A stretch of DNA of 64,000 nt from Flammulina velutipes (Eukaryota > Basidiomycota > Agaricomycetes > Agaricales > Physalacriaceae), in the NCBI GenBank assembly GCA_011800155.1, contig CM022374.1, positions 1,860,001 through 1,924,000 of the forward strand, read 5' to 3'. Below are positions 35,280 through 46,192 of this stretch, piece by piece; position 1 is the first letter of the stretch, and each line of letters opens with the position of its first letter. Both the position numbers and the translations under genes were made by a program. The notes below the pieces were generated by a model that saw only the letters and a program-made list of their open reading frames with translations, did no database searches and was not told where the DNA came from.

Positions 35280-37076
35280 CTATGAGCTGTCGTCTGTCGA
35301 TGGAAGAGCAGACGATAAGCGATTCTGTTTCCGTAGCACTCGATGTGAGCTGTCGGTTCCTGGTTGTCCTCGTCGACCAGATGGTAAAGTCCTGCTCCGT
35401 GTCACACCAGCTGCCCCACTCTCTGCCGTCCGTGTTGAATCTTCAGAAACCGGTGACAGAGCAACATTCTCTGACAAGGCGCCATGTGTTGCTAAGATAG
35501 CCGTAAGTGGGCTGAAACGTCGAGCTAGAGGTTGAATGTACCGCGATCTATAGTCGTTCGTCGTCGTGAGACTCTGCGCGAGCCCGCCGGGGACATCTCA
35601 GCGTCTGAGCTGGGATCTACCGTATCGTCGCCAGATATCATGGGAGAATTGTTCGCTCCTACCTCGTTTGGGGGTGGTGGTGGTATGTCAAGCATAAACC
35701 AATCTTGCTGCGCGATGAGGAACTCCAGAACCCGCTGGCTGAGGGAATGTTCCTTTGGCGACATTTCGTGCGCTGGATGTGCAATAAGACCCGGTCGGAA
35801 GATAACAGCCAGATCTGAAGTTTGGTTTGAGACGACGTGTAAAAAAGACGAGGAAAGAGGCGAACTTGTTGCAGTCATTAAGTTGATGTCCGACTTGCGT
35901 GCAAAGACCGATAAGAGATCGAGGACGTAGAGTAGTAGGTATTGGTTAGGCCGTGGCATCTTGCGTATCAGCCTCTTGTATGTCGCTGTTATTTCCTCTT
36001 CATTATAAGGCTCCTTAGCTATGGATATGTGAGCGCTAAGACGGAATGGGTGGCAGATTGATTACCTAGGGCATCTCGAAACTGGCATGCGAATCGGAAT
36101 GGTGAGTAAACGGTTTCCCAGCGCCAACCAACGACTTACGTCATGATACATGTCGTAGGGTATAACTGGTTCCTAGAGGTAGTGCACGAGTCAGTGACGA
36201 GAAAATAAAACGAACAAGGCGACGCACAGGCATTTGAGTAAGATATCGGCGAAAGACGCTAGCGACATCGTGGGGGGTATAATTCACTTGTTTCCAATCT
36301 AGCGATTTGCCGTACTGAGGTGCTGGTCAGTCCGTGTCGGGAAAATAAAGTGTGGGCGCGCGTACGCGGGGTGGTGTTTCAAAAACGGCTTGTAGATCCC
36401 GCATACGCTTAGTAGAGCCGTTGACTCGGAAAACGCCAGGTACTTCCGTTGCTGTATTGGCAGTGAACAGACTGCCAGGGAAACGGAAATAAGCATACCA
36501 GTTTCCTTTAGATGGAGACCACTATGACGATTTACGAGGATCAGCACGGGCCAAGGCGAGGTATGGTTACGCACCACTTTGCAACGACGACTGGAATATA
36601 ACCCCATACATAAAGTTCTCCGTTCGCGTTCGCCGTCGATATCTGTACACTGGCGTATTTGAGGCTCTCGATGAGTGGCTTGCCAAAGACGACGTGTGTA
36701 TGATCTGAAAAGTTGAGATGGTGAAAATGTTTGAGGCGCAGTGACATACCTTTGACGTCTGATTCCTTCTTGACCTTTTGGACAAAGGTAAAGTGATTCC
36801 ACCACGCCTTGAGATTGGCCTTTGTCGGTGGCTGCTGGGAGGGGTCCGCAATCATCGTCCTCGAATGGGCAAAGGTCTGGGATGTCTGCAGAGGAGCGGC
36901 GCCTGCTTGCTCTGGGAAGGCAACGGAATTCCTTCGAGGACGTTTCTTGAAGATGCCAAACAGTTTCTTTGGCGGCGGATGGGCCAGAATAGCGAGAAGA
37001 ATGGGGTGAAGCAGCCAACAGTGTCCAAATTTTGGTCGGTAGAGTGATAGTAGGAAGGCAAGTTCCCGGCCTGCAT
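35280..37076 (-). CDS. RhoGAP domain protein (Sac7/Bag7-like)
   Basis: Eleven exons (37020-37076, 36750-36966, 36575-36704, 36499-36521, 36366-36451, 36314-36228, 36140-36172, 36066-36081, 35866-36018, 35542-35814, 35280-35491; 1287 nt) give 428 aa. The RhoGAP domain runs from VFGKPLIESLKYASVQIS through EVPGVFRVNGSTKRMRDLQ (arginine finger in GVFRVNG), YTPHDVASVFRRYLTQMPEP to NQYLLLYVLDLLSVFA and NLAVIFRPGLI. Known role: switches off Rho1-type GTPases that control cell-wall synthesis and actin. N-terminus carries a basic KLFGIFKKRPRR motif; C-terminus is Ser-rich and disordered. Two exons are only 23 and 16 nt long. Confidence 0.9.
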
Positions 37077-37678
37077 ACAATTACGCGCGTGGCGAAATGG
37101 CACTGCCACCGACTGCCTCTTTCGGACTGTTTACTTTACGAGAACGCTGGAGCGAACTACGTAGGCAGCTGCGTCGTATAGCTGATACTGTGCATTCTTA
37201 TGCTTTACAGTAATTAATGCGCCACTTGGCATACTCCCCAAGGAACCCTATACGCGTCACCTCTACTAAGCGAGAATATAATGCCGCATCTCGAATGCAT
37301 AACCATCGTACTTAGCGGTAGACGTTCGCCGTCACTCCTGGGCTTTGGAGACGGCGATGACGACTACGCTCCGGTGACCAGCCTCCAGCGCAGCTCCAGC
37401 TATTTCCAGCGGTGGTATTTCATCACCAGGGTCACGCAAGACAGGAATCCTCTGCCTGGGAACTTGACTTCAGTTTCTGACATGGGAGACACGCAGCGCC
37501 CATCCAATCACGCGGGCATGAAACGCGTCAAATTCTTCGCGGGCAGTAAGGGTATTGAGGCCTTGAGGTTCGGCCAAATGAAATATTGAATATTGTCATG
37601 ATAATGATATATATTGCAAGACATCTAGCACGCGGTTAGCGACAGACGAGTTGAAGAGGCAATAAGGCACCATGTAAT
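37077..37678. other. intergenic; doubtful 102-aa plus-strand ORF at 37281-37589
   Basis: An ATG-initiated ORF at 37281-37589 (starts MPHLECITIVLSG, vaguely like an F-box/LRR tail) is the only candidate. It has no promoter or intron support and I give it low weight. The rest is flank of the RhoGAP gene and 3' flank of COQ9. Confidence 0.3.
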
Positions 37679-38496
37679 TCAAAGAAATCCTTTGCTCTTC
37701 CCTATCGCTTTCCAGCTCTTGAAGACGTATGAAGAGAACAGCCCCACTTCGGCGACCGAATTGTGAAGCACACGAGACTGTTCAAGCAGGCTGTCAAGAA
37801 AAGCTGGGGCAGTCACCGGCGACGTTAGTTGGGAAAGTTCTGTCACGGTAAGTATCTTGCACGGGCCATATGAGGTATTGGCGTACCAGCTGCGCCGTAA
37901 ACCGCCGCTAAAGTCGCTCGCTGGCTATACCAGGCGAGCTAAATTTCATTAGCAAAAGCAACGGCATTAAGAATAGTCCTACCTGAACGGACTTGTCGTT
38001 GGTTATATGGCATGCCGTATCTGCAACTTGAAGAGTATGCTTTAACGCCGGGATTGGGTCAAGAGGTGCAAAGTTAGATGAGGCCAAGAGAGCAAAGGCC
38101 TGCAAAGAGTTAGGCTAGCGAGATGTAGATAAACACGGCGACATAACTCTGGAAGATGATGGAGTGCCGGCTCGTTGTATTTCAGCCTTGCGCGTAACAC
38201 TTCGGACACCGTCAAATCCGCGGCTTGCTTCATTTCGCTGATACCTTCGTCGAGCCAGGCATTAATAAGAGTCCTCCGAGCATCGTCTCCTTTTCCGAAA
38301 ACTGCAGAAACGGCCAAGTCAGAGAGTGGTTCGGGATGCGCTTGTTCTTTTGGAAGCGCAAGGACAGATTCAGCTAAAGCGCGTCGCGTGAATCCATGCG
38401 TCCCAACAAGACGCGTCGCAATCTTGAGCAGCTGGTTTCTTTAGAATTTTATTACTAGTTGGTGACATGGTTGCAACAGAAATCGTACCGCGACAT
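37679..38496 (-). CDS. COQ9: ubiquinone biosynthesis protein COQ9
   Basis: Five exons (38489-38496, 38135-38438, 37983-38099, 37887-37938, 37679-37839) read RARLKYNEPALHHLP, AFALLASSNFAPLDPIPALK, HITNDKSVQLAWYSQRATLA and SSYVFKSWKAIG, the COQ9 signature. Known role: mitochondrial lipid-binding protein that presents intermediates to COQ7 in coenzyme Q synthesis. The first coding exon is only 8 nt. The exon 2/exon 3 junction is awkward: the family expects LPEAFALL, but a canonical donor in phase is found only 15 nt later, adding LCRR and leaving a 35-nt intron. No clear mitochondrial presequence is visible. Divergent from HCR1 with only 140 bp between start codons. Confidence 0.85.
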
Positions 38497-38636
38497 GGAA
38501 ATTAGAGAGGACAAAGCGGGCCGGAAATTGCCGATCCGTTTCCACTCTTGATTTCTTACTACCTACGCGTTGCTCGGTTCTGCTGAATCTAAACTGCGTT
38601 TTTTCTATTCTATCTGCACCTTGTCAAGTATAAAGT

Positions 38637-39588
38637 ATGTCTAACTGGGGTCTGTGTCTGCCTTTACTTGTGCTCTTGCTCTGCTCATTGGCCGATCAGA
38701 TACATCAGATAATGAGGCAGCTCCTGCCAAAGCGCCTGCACCGATCGTCAAAAAACCAGCCAAAGGAAAATGGGAGGGAGAAGATGAAGACGATGATACG
38801 CCAGTGGTGCGTCGTCCGTCCACGGATATAACACACTCTCATGGTCGGCTAGAGTGACTGGGAGGCATCTTCGGACGAGGAGGAAAAACCGGCATCAACA
38901 GCACCGGTTGCGCCACCGAAGAAAAAAGGAACACTCAAGGCGAAGATCGCAGAAAAGGAGGCTGCAAAGGCTGCACGCAAGGCGGAGTCGGACGATGAAT
39001 ACGATGAAGATGCCGTGCTCGATCCACGAGAGAAAGCTCGCCGGCAGAAAGAACTTGAACTCAACGCGGATCTCAACAACGCTGCTGAACTTTTCGGCGC
39101 CTCTGCTCTCGGAGGTAGGAATAATTTATAGCACTGGTACCATGCTTATTTTTCCTAGGAACATCGGACAAGGACCTCGATTCACTCATCTCCTTCCAGC
39201 CCCGCACGAAGGATGATTTCATACAGCTCTCCGACCGTATTATCGAGTTCGTGATTAAGCGCCATCAAAGCAAGCCGTTGTACCCTACCTTTGTTGAACA
39301 TCATGCCCGTGCCCTCGCACAGCCGCTGAAGGATGTGGAAGTGCGCAAAGTGGCCAGCGGGCTGACAACATTAGCAAATGAAAAGCAAAAGGAAGCCCGC
39401 GACAAGGCCAGCGGGAAAAAGAAACCGAAAGCCGCCTCCAAGCCAGGATTGGGCACGGCCAAGGGCTTTACCAAGTAAGCGCACGCCATGAAATGTATGG
39501 CGTCCTCCTAACTTTTTCTAGGGTTGACACTGGTGTCTATGATGAGGCCTTAGATGACTTCGGTGGTGGTGAAGATGATTTTATGTAG
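38637..39588 (+). CDS. HCR1: translation initiation factor eIF3 subunit j
   Basis: Five exons (38637-38649, 38700-38806, 38853-39114, 39159-39474, 39522-39588; 765 nt) give 254 aa. Starts MSNWD, continues with acidic ESDDEYDEDAVLDPREKARR, then KDLDSLISFQPRTKDDFIQL and the lysine-rich KEARDKASGKKKPKAASKPG with the typical end DDFGGGEDDFM. Known role: eIF3j/Hcr1 binds the 40S decoding centre, and in yeast also helps ribosome recycling and 20S pre-rRNA processing. The first coding exon is 13 nt, as short as in its divergent partner COQ9. Confidence 0.92.
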
Positions 39589-39874
39589 ATGTCAATAATT
39601 ATTCCGTTTGACAGTTATAAGGTACTACTAATTGAATTGGAATAGAAAGGTACGCAGGTACTCTTCATGATCTGTCCCCCACTGATCCACCCAACAGGCA
39701 TCTTATCTACCTTTCGATTGATCCGGCACTGAAAGACACTGAGCAACGAGCATTCCCGCGCGCATGCCGATCTCAACCTCCTGTATAACCTCCTGTGGCG
39801 CGGGCGCCTTGCGCTTTGTACTTAAGATGGGAGTATCTAATTATTGTTCCCAGGTCTGAGCCTCATCCCTCGCC

Positions 39875-41464
39875 ATGTCGTCTGTCATTTTTCCAAACAC
39901 CGGCCTCCAAGTGCTGAGCTCTATCATTAACTTCCTGGGTGAGTTATCTAGCCATTATCGCGAGTTTGACTGACTCAAGAAAAGGCATATCCCTTCTTTC
40001 TCATTGCGTATCACGAAGGTTTCATGCGGAGCAGCTAAGAACTTGGGCTGACTGGAAGGAAATTCCCTGGCCCAGGTTATGCATCATGTTGACATTCGTC
40101 GATTCATGGGCTTTCCTTTTCTCCAGTGGGCCCTCCGTCATTCGAGAGTGTGCATTTCTGACGAGAATGTAGGTGGTATTCTCACATTCGGTGTGGGATT
40201 AGAGACGTCCATTGGAACATGTATGGCGGGCATCTATCTTTGCGTGTTCTTCTACGCGACTTCAAAACTTCTGGTCTACTGCTTTCTGAGTAAGTCTTAA
40301 GCTTCCTTCCTAGTTTTTGACACTGATTGGTCTATCTAGTTGAGAAGGTTCATCTTGTCTGGTCTCCGACAGCTGGATCGCGACGGCTACAGTCCAAGAT
40401 TTACTTGTTGTGTGCCGTCACTGTTGGATTGTACGCTGTTGTAATCGTTGTGATGGTCATTGGTAAGTTGTTCCGTCTCTTTGTCTTTACTTCTGCTTAT
40501 CTTTCGTTTCGTCTAGGTAGGGTCCACCTTCTTAGAGAGAGCGATAACTTGTGCATCATTGGTCTCAAACCCTACTCTTCCATTTTACTCCTCGGCTACG
40601 ATCTGTAAGTCATCCCAGCATTGACTTGCGACTATTTATTGATCGAATATCCCCAGATATATCAACATATTCCTAACCAGCTTGTTCTTATGGCCACTCA
40701 TTTCGTCAAAAATGACTAGTACAAAGGTTAGGAACGTTGCGCTGAGGACTCTAAGGTTAGCATATAGCATTGGAACAGCCGTGTAAATACTCACTTATCA
40801 TTTAGCGCTTCCGTTGTTGCCCTCACCACATCCTCTGTCAACATGATCGTTCTCTTCATCATGAAGGGCCATCAGAAGGGATGGATCTGTCTTGGAAGCT
40901 GTGGCGCAGACGTGAGTGTTCTCCTAATTTTGCTCCATAATACCGACTCATAGATCACTAGGTCATCTTCAATGCCTTGGCTCTTTTCTGGGTGACGAGT
41001 AGTTCCCAAAGATCGACCGTCTCCTTGGACATGGATCGGTCTGAATCGTTCCGCCCTGCTCGTCCGCCAAATACGCCAATGAACACCATGCCACCCGTGT
41101 TCAGCCCCGGTGGCGACAGGATGTCTAACACTGGTGTCTACGATTACCTACCGGCGGGTTCCGCGGACACGAAAGTCGTCTTCTCCCCCTCTGGAGATGT
41201 CTCGCAGTCAAGAGTTATACACGGAAGAGGCCAGTCCGTATTCAAGAATATGACTGGGTTTATGCGGAGCCAGACAGCGGCGCCTGAGTGCGAGCTACAG
41301 GTATGTGTCATTCTGTGTCGTGGATAGTACGAGCAGAGGAACTTACCGGTGCTCTGCAGGTCGTGGTTTCTCGCAAGTGTCAAGTTGATACCGATAGTCC
41401 GATGCAGATGAGCTCTGTAGATGAAGAAGAGGATGTGTCTCCAGAGAAGAAAGGTGAAGTTTAA
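39875..41464 (+). CDS. Agaricomycete-type seven-helix membrane protein (tandem copy 1)
   Basis: Nine exons (39875-39963, 40019-40125, 40173-40289, 40340-40462, 40517-40604, 40657-40755, 40806-40911, 40962-41300, 41360-41464; 1173 nt) give 390 aa. About seven hydrophobic segments, including CIMLTFVDSWAFLFSSGILT, GIYLCVFFYATSKLLVYCFL, IYLLCAVTVGLYAVVIVVMV and LYINIFLTSLFLWPLI, then a long cytosolic Ser/Pro-rich tail. Topology is GPCR-like, but no STE3, cAMP-receptor or opsin signature is present; family function is unknown. The first intron uses a weak donor (GTTTGA), chosen because it joins SSHYRE to FHAEQL. The next gene is a close paralog. Confidence 0.82.
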
Positions 41465-41989
41465 CACTATGTAACGTGTAAATTATGTGGTATGTATGTA
41501 TTTGGGAAATCCAAGGATCCTTAGACGTTGAAGAAATTTCGTTGTGTGGCGTGCCAAGGTCAAGTAAGTCACTGACTGACTGGCTTCGCACTGAAGTTCC
41601 TCAGATATCACTGAAGGGGAGTTGCCAGGACTCAGAGAGCATTTACTCAATACTCCGCCGTTGTATATATGTGTACCTAGTGGAACTTGATTTTATCCAT
41701 GTCTTGACAGTGCGGACCAATAACCACCGGTCTGTCAACCATATGTAGGGCCACTGGTTTACGTTGTTATACAGTTGAGTAGTAGTTTCCCATCATCATC
41801 GCCACCACTAGGGTAGCGAGACAAATTGATGCGTCATATCCGCGAGTCGGACGAGTCCGAGTTCGCCTTGCCATCAAGGACTTAGACGCTTTCAATTGAC
41901 GGTGAAGTGAACCGAACTAACATATGTACTAACCCCCTTTGGGTACATTTGAAGATGCTAGGTCATGAAAAGAACAATGCGTGCTGGCA
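41465..41989. other. intergenic between tandem paralogs
   Basis: About 525 bp carrying the 3' flank of copy 1 and promoter of copy 2. Nothing else supportable. Confidence 0.45.
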
Positions 41990-43566
41990 ATGGCAGGTGC
42001 TCTTGTTCACCTACCCTGCTATGCCTTCGCTGTTCCCTTCGGTGGCTACGCAAGTAACTACCTTGCTCATTCATTTTATCGGTGCGCACTACCATTTCAA
42101 ACTACTGTGCGGTATCTCATAAAACTACGCAGGTGTATCTCTTCTCTCGCACTGTTTATCCCGCAGAATTGCCCTCGAACGTCTCATATCTTGGTCGGGC
42201 ATCTTCCACATTCCTTGGCCTCGTCTATGTCTACTCCTGGTGTTTCTGGATTCGTGGCTTTTCCTCTTCACTAGTATGTTCTTCTCTCGTAGCTCACCGT
42301 TGTGTTCACAAGCAAGACCAATAGGCGGCGTCCTAATCTTTGGAGTGGGGCTAGAGCTCAAAGAAGAAGTATGCTCAGCTGCCATACACCTTTGCATCAT
42401 ATTCTACGCGACGTCAAAACTCTTGATCTACTTCTTCCTGAGTGCGTACCTCCATTGAGCTTGCCAAGTGGAATCACTAATCTTTTTGCCGTGCAGTTGA
42501 ACGAGTGTATATCGTATGGTCCCCAGTGGTCATCATCGGGCGCTTTAACTCTCCCGTCTACATCACGTCCTTTGTCACCGTCTGTCTATATTCAGTAGTC
42601 ATAATACTGCTGTTTTTTGGTGCGTATTCATTCTTTATTTGCACTGGATGCTGATACAATCCCAGGACGAGTCCATTACTTTCGAGAAGGAGACGAAGTA
42701 TGTTTGATAGGCTTGAAGACCATGTCGTCAATTCCGCTGCTATCCTACGACTTGTACGTCAGCTTTTTTCTCACCGGCCTGTTCCTTTGGCCCCTGCTTC
42801 GTGCAGAATCTCTCAACGGCCGTGTGAAGCGCGTGGCTAAGAGGGCCCTACTGTAGGTTATGTCAAAGTTGAAATGATAAATCCACTCTGACAGGATGAA
42901 TAGGGCGTCAGGTGTTGCTCTCTCGACTTCTACAGTGAGCCAGCTTCATTCCCAGGTGACATTTGCATATTTGATTGACAGCAAAGATCAATATTGCGAT
43001 TCTTGCAGCCCTAGGTGGTCATCAATTAGGATGGATATGCCTAGGAAGCTGTAGCGGAGATGTAGGTTACGTTGGTTCGACGTACTCTGTCCACTGAATA
43101 ACGTTTTGCTAGGTGATTGTTAACGCATACGCTCTCTATTGGGCAACTGGCTCTCGGAAGCGAAAGGGAAAGACACCGACATTTCCCTCTGGGATCATTT
43201 CCAAGGACCTAAATGTCGTGGCCCAGTATCGCGGGGAACCCAGGAATCCTTCCCCACGACGAAATCCATTACAGCGGGAGTCACAGTTGTATAACCCGTT
43301 TGCTCGTCCAATGTTTGAGCCTAAGAATCCTGAGCCCGAAGTGCATATCAGCGCAGGAAATCCCGAGTCTAATCAGGCGGCTTCCTCTCTTTTTGATCGA
43401 TTCTTCTGGTGGGCTCGAAGAAAGGAAGGTAGGACAGATATGCCAGACAATGTACAGGTGAGTGTGGCGATTTCCGGAATGGAGCTAATTGACTCGTATG
43501 CGATAGATCACTGTGACTACAGAACATGGATTGACGGATGGTATCTGCGTGGCTGAAAGCGTTTAG
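41990..43566 (+). CDS. Agaricomycete-type seven-helix membrane protein (tandem copy 2)
   Basis: Nine exons (41990-42081, 42167-42273, 42325-42441, 42497-42619, 42666-42852, 42895-42932, 42982-43061, 43113-43457, 43507-43566; 1149 nt) give 382 aa. Aligns along its length with copy 1: IPWPRLCLLLVFLDSWLFLF, HLCIIFYATSKLLIYFFL, CLIGLKTMSSIPLLSYDLYV, GGHQLGWICLGSC. Exons 2, 3 and 4 have exactly the same lengths as in copy 1 (107, 117, 123 nt), and exon 5 equals exons 5 plus 6 of copy 1 (187 = 88 + 99). Same unknown membrane role. The start is the only in-frame ATG giving an N-terminus of the same length as copy 1. Confidence 0.82.
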
Positions 43567-44130
43567 CTTCCCCTTCCCATAAGTAGTCATTGCATAGCTC
43601 ACTTCTTCTGGGGCATTATATTACTCTAGTCTATCTCAATTATCATAGCGTAAGAGCCCACGTAGTGCAGCGTCTCGGTTAACTTGAATTTCAATACCTC
43701 AATACCAATAAATAGATATCCAGATATTTTCTATGAATGTGCGCCACCTTAGTAAGTAGTAGATGAGCTCACGACCCCGGTATATGAGCCGCGACGGGAG
43801 GAGATTAGGGTGTCAGTCAGGATGTTTGACGTAGTATAGGACTCAGGCTATTGAGCATGATCGACTCGAAGATCAGTCTACTGATAGCATGCGCATCGAT
43901 ACCGTCCAAAATACACTCCGAGTCTATTCAAATATATTAATTCATAAAGTAAAAAATAACACTAGTCGTGGCAACAAATCCCGAGTCTGGATAAAAAGCT
44001 ATAGTAATGGATGATAAACGGAGAGAAAGACAAAGGCATGATATAGGTAAGTAAGAGTAAAAATCGAAGAAAAATCCAGTGAATCCTCGAGTAGTAGTAC
44101 AAGAAATAAATAGGTCGAATGGGTCCATAT
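43567..44130. other. intergenic, AT-rich, between convergent genes
   Basis: About 560 bp of 3' flanks. Nothing recognisable. Confidence 0.5.
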
Positions 44131-45387
44131 TCATCTTGGAGCTTGGTCGACATTCTGCGTGCCGACACCCCAAGACTCAAACCATGCCCTTCCGTCACTG
44201 GGAGCAGGGAGCTGTTGGAATCCGTCCTGTCCGCTACCAGATCCGCTGCGAACACGCTCTCCATGTCCGTCCACAAGAGGGGGTAAACCTGATCCTGGTC
44301 CTGTGACGGTCGGCCACACAGGACGACTGGGATCGGGGTACAGAGGACGGGGCTGCTGTAGTCGCTGGGATGAGACCTGCGCCTGCTTGGCGGACTGGAG
44401 GACTGATCTCTGAGCATCCACGGAAGAGTTCACCGGTCTGGAGTATGCCGAGGGGTGCATATTCTCAGCAGCGTAGACAAAGCCATTCTGGGATACGCTG
44501 GGTGCCATTTTGACGACGGATATCTGACTCTTGCGCCGCATCCATTCACGCTGTTGCACGTTTTGGACAAAAGGCTGAAGGCGGTGGTTTGGGAGTACGA
44601 CCGTTGAGACGCACTGAAGTCCTCGAGGGATCTCGGTGATGTAAACTGGATGCGAGACTTGGAGGAGGAATACACCGTCACCCAAACCGACGCGAGCAGT
44701 GACATCGGCTCCTTGCCTGAGGACGATACGCTCGTCAGGACCGAGGGTGGGGGCTGAGAGATCGTGAAGGTAGTCGAGGACGCTTTGACCAGTGATGGCG
44801 ATGACGATCCAAGCCAATGGACTGGGGTGATCGGCGAGTAGATACGCTGAAAATCCATTCCGGGGAAGGAGTGCAGGATCGGGCACCAATAGTTTCATCT
44901 TGCCGACCGGAAAGTACACACCCACCTATTGCATTAATTAGAATCTCGTCTGTGAGAGTATGTAGCATGAGCTCACCTGCTTCACCGTACGACGCAGTGC
45001 CATCAACTGTGATTCAGCGCTAACAGGTCTGTCATCAAGTGTCCGCCGTTCCTTCGTATTTCTCGGATCCATATTATTCGAGTCCAACCTTTTTCTCTTG
45101 GAAGCCACGGGTGCATGATAAGCTAAGTTGTGGGATTGTGGTGTGTGTTGCGACGTGTGGGTGTGTGAGACTTTATTGTTGTTGGTATTGTATGGGGGTT
45201 GCTGGATCGACCAGGTATTGTTTAGAGTTGGCGGCGCCCCGTGGATGACAGCCTGTGTCGACTCCTGCGAGGGTATACCGCGTTGCTCAGCGACTGGCGC
45301 CGGAGCCGATGCATTAGGAATAAAGTGAGAGTTGTTGGGTTGAGGAATCTTGCTGTTCCAGGTGTTCTGAAAATATCGAGGATCCAT
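44131..45387 (-). CDS. uncharacterised protein, 401 aa
   Basis: Exons 44977-45387 and 44131-44925 (51-nt intron, phase 0). N-terminal 110 residues are Gln/Asn/Pro/Thr-rich and disordered with a basic site KRKRLDSNN. The middle is a folded module starting VGVYFPVGKMKLLVPDPALL and containing WIVIAITGQSVLDYLHDL and HPVYITEIPRGLQCVSTVVL. The tail is Gln/Pro/Ser-rich. The composition suggests a nuclear regulator, but no DNA-binding domain is visible and I do not recognise the family. Confidence 0.72.
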
Positions 45388-46192
45388 AGAAGAAGAGGTC
45401 GCGTCAAGCGTCAACGGGGAACTAGAAAAGTGGGTGTTGTGGTAGTTGGGAATTAGGAAAAGGTTTGAACAATCGGCGTGCTTTATAAAGACACGTGAAC
45501 AATCGTGCGAAGAATGGTGAACAAAGAGTTCGGTGGTTGTTAACCTAACTGGGGTAATTGTTCATGTTTTCTAATGTCTTTCACTGTTCGCTGTGTGACG
45601 ACATAGCATTTCCTGTTTGGCGAACAAAGGTCACAGGCATTTCCCCTGAGTCTAAGAAACCATTGTATAAGAATTCCGGACATTCTATACAGGCGAAGGG
45701 AGCGCACCATGTTTTTCTGTGTCATTTATAAACTAGACGCTGCAGCCCCTTAACGCACAGATTGTAGTAGCTCTCAAAGGCCATGAAGTCAGTGCAACAT
45801 ATGACACTGTCTAAAGTAAGCATCCAATCCTTCAAGAGCTTATCGATCCTACCAGTTCTAATGATGGCCGCTGGCGTTGAGTTCCGAAAGTGGACTGATA
45901 TACTTTGGATATGTTTGGCGATATGTGCCTGATAATCAATCATTTCAACTTCTATAATGAGAGGATACATCAACGAGCCACAGCAATACCGATAGCGATT
46001 CGGAGGGTGATTGAAGGCCGAGAGTCACCACAGTAGGTCCATGGCAAGTGTTCCGGCCTCCTCACCATTGTCCTCCTTCTTGGCCGTCGTCTCACGAAGC
46101 GGAGTGTTTAATACCTAGAGGATGGCGTTGAGAATTATTCTAGGAAGTGAATGAGAACTTGTACATTAATCGTTGCTCAGAACCACATCACA
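45388..46192. other. intergenic; possible remnant ORF at 45722-45973 (minus)
   Basis: About 800 bp. A minus-strand 83-codon ORF reads NSTPAAIIRTGRIDKLLKDW and MAFESYYNLCVKGL, protein-like in composition, with no recognised family. An upstream stretch near 46020-46110 in another frame (PLRETTAKKEDNGEEA) could belong to the same broken gene. I cannot build a continuous model. Confidence 0.3.

Noticed and set aside
39875..43566. Idea that the tandem seven-helix genes are STE3 pheromone receptors linked to the CaaX ORF
   Set aside because: None of the STE3 motifs I know appear, the tails differ, and they lie about 38 kb from the CaaX ORF. They match an Agaricomycete family of unknown function instead.
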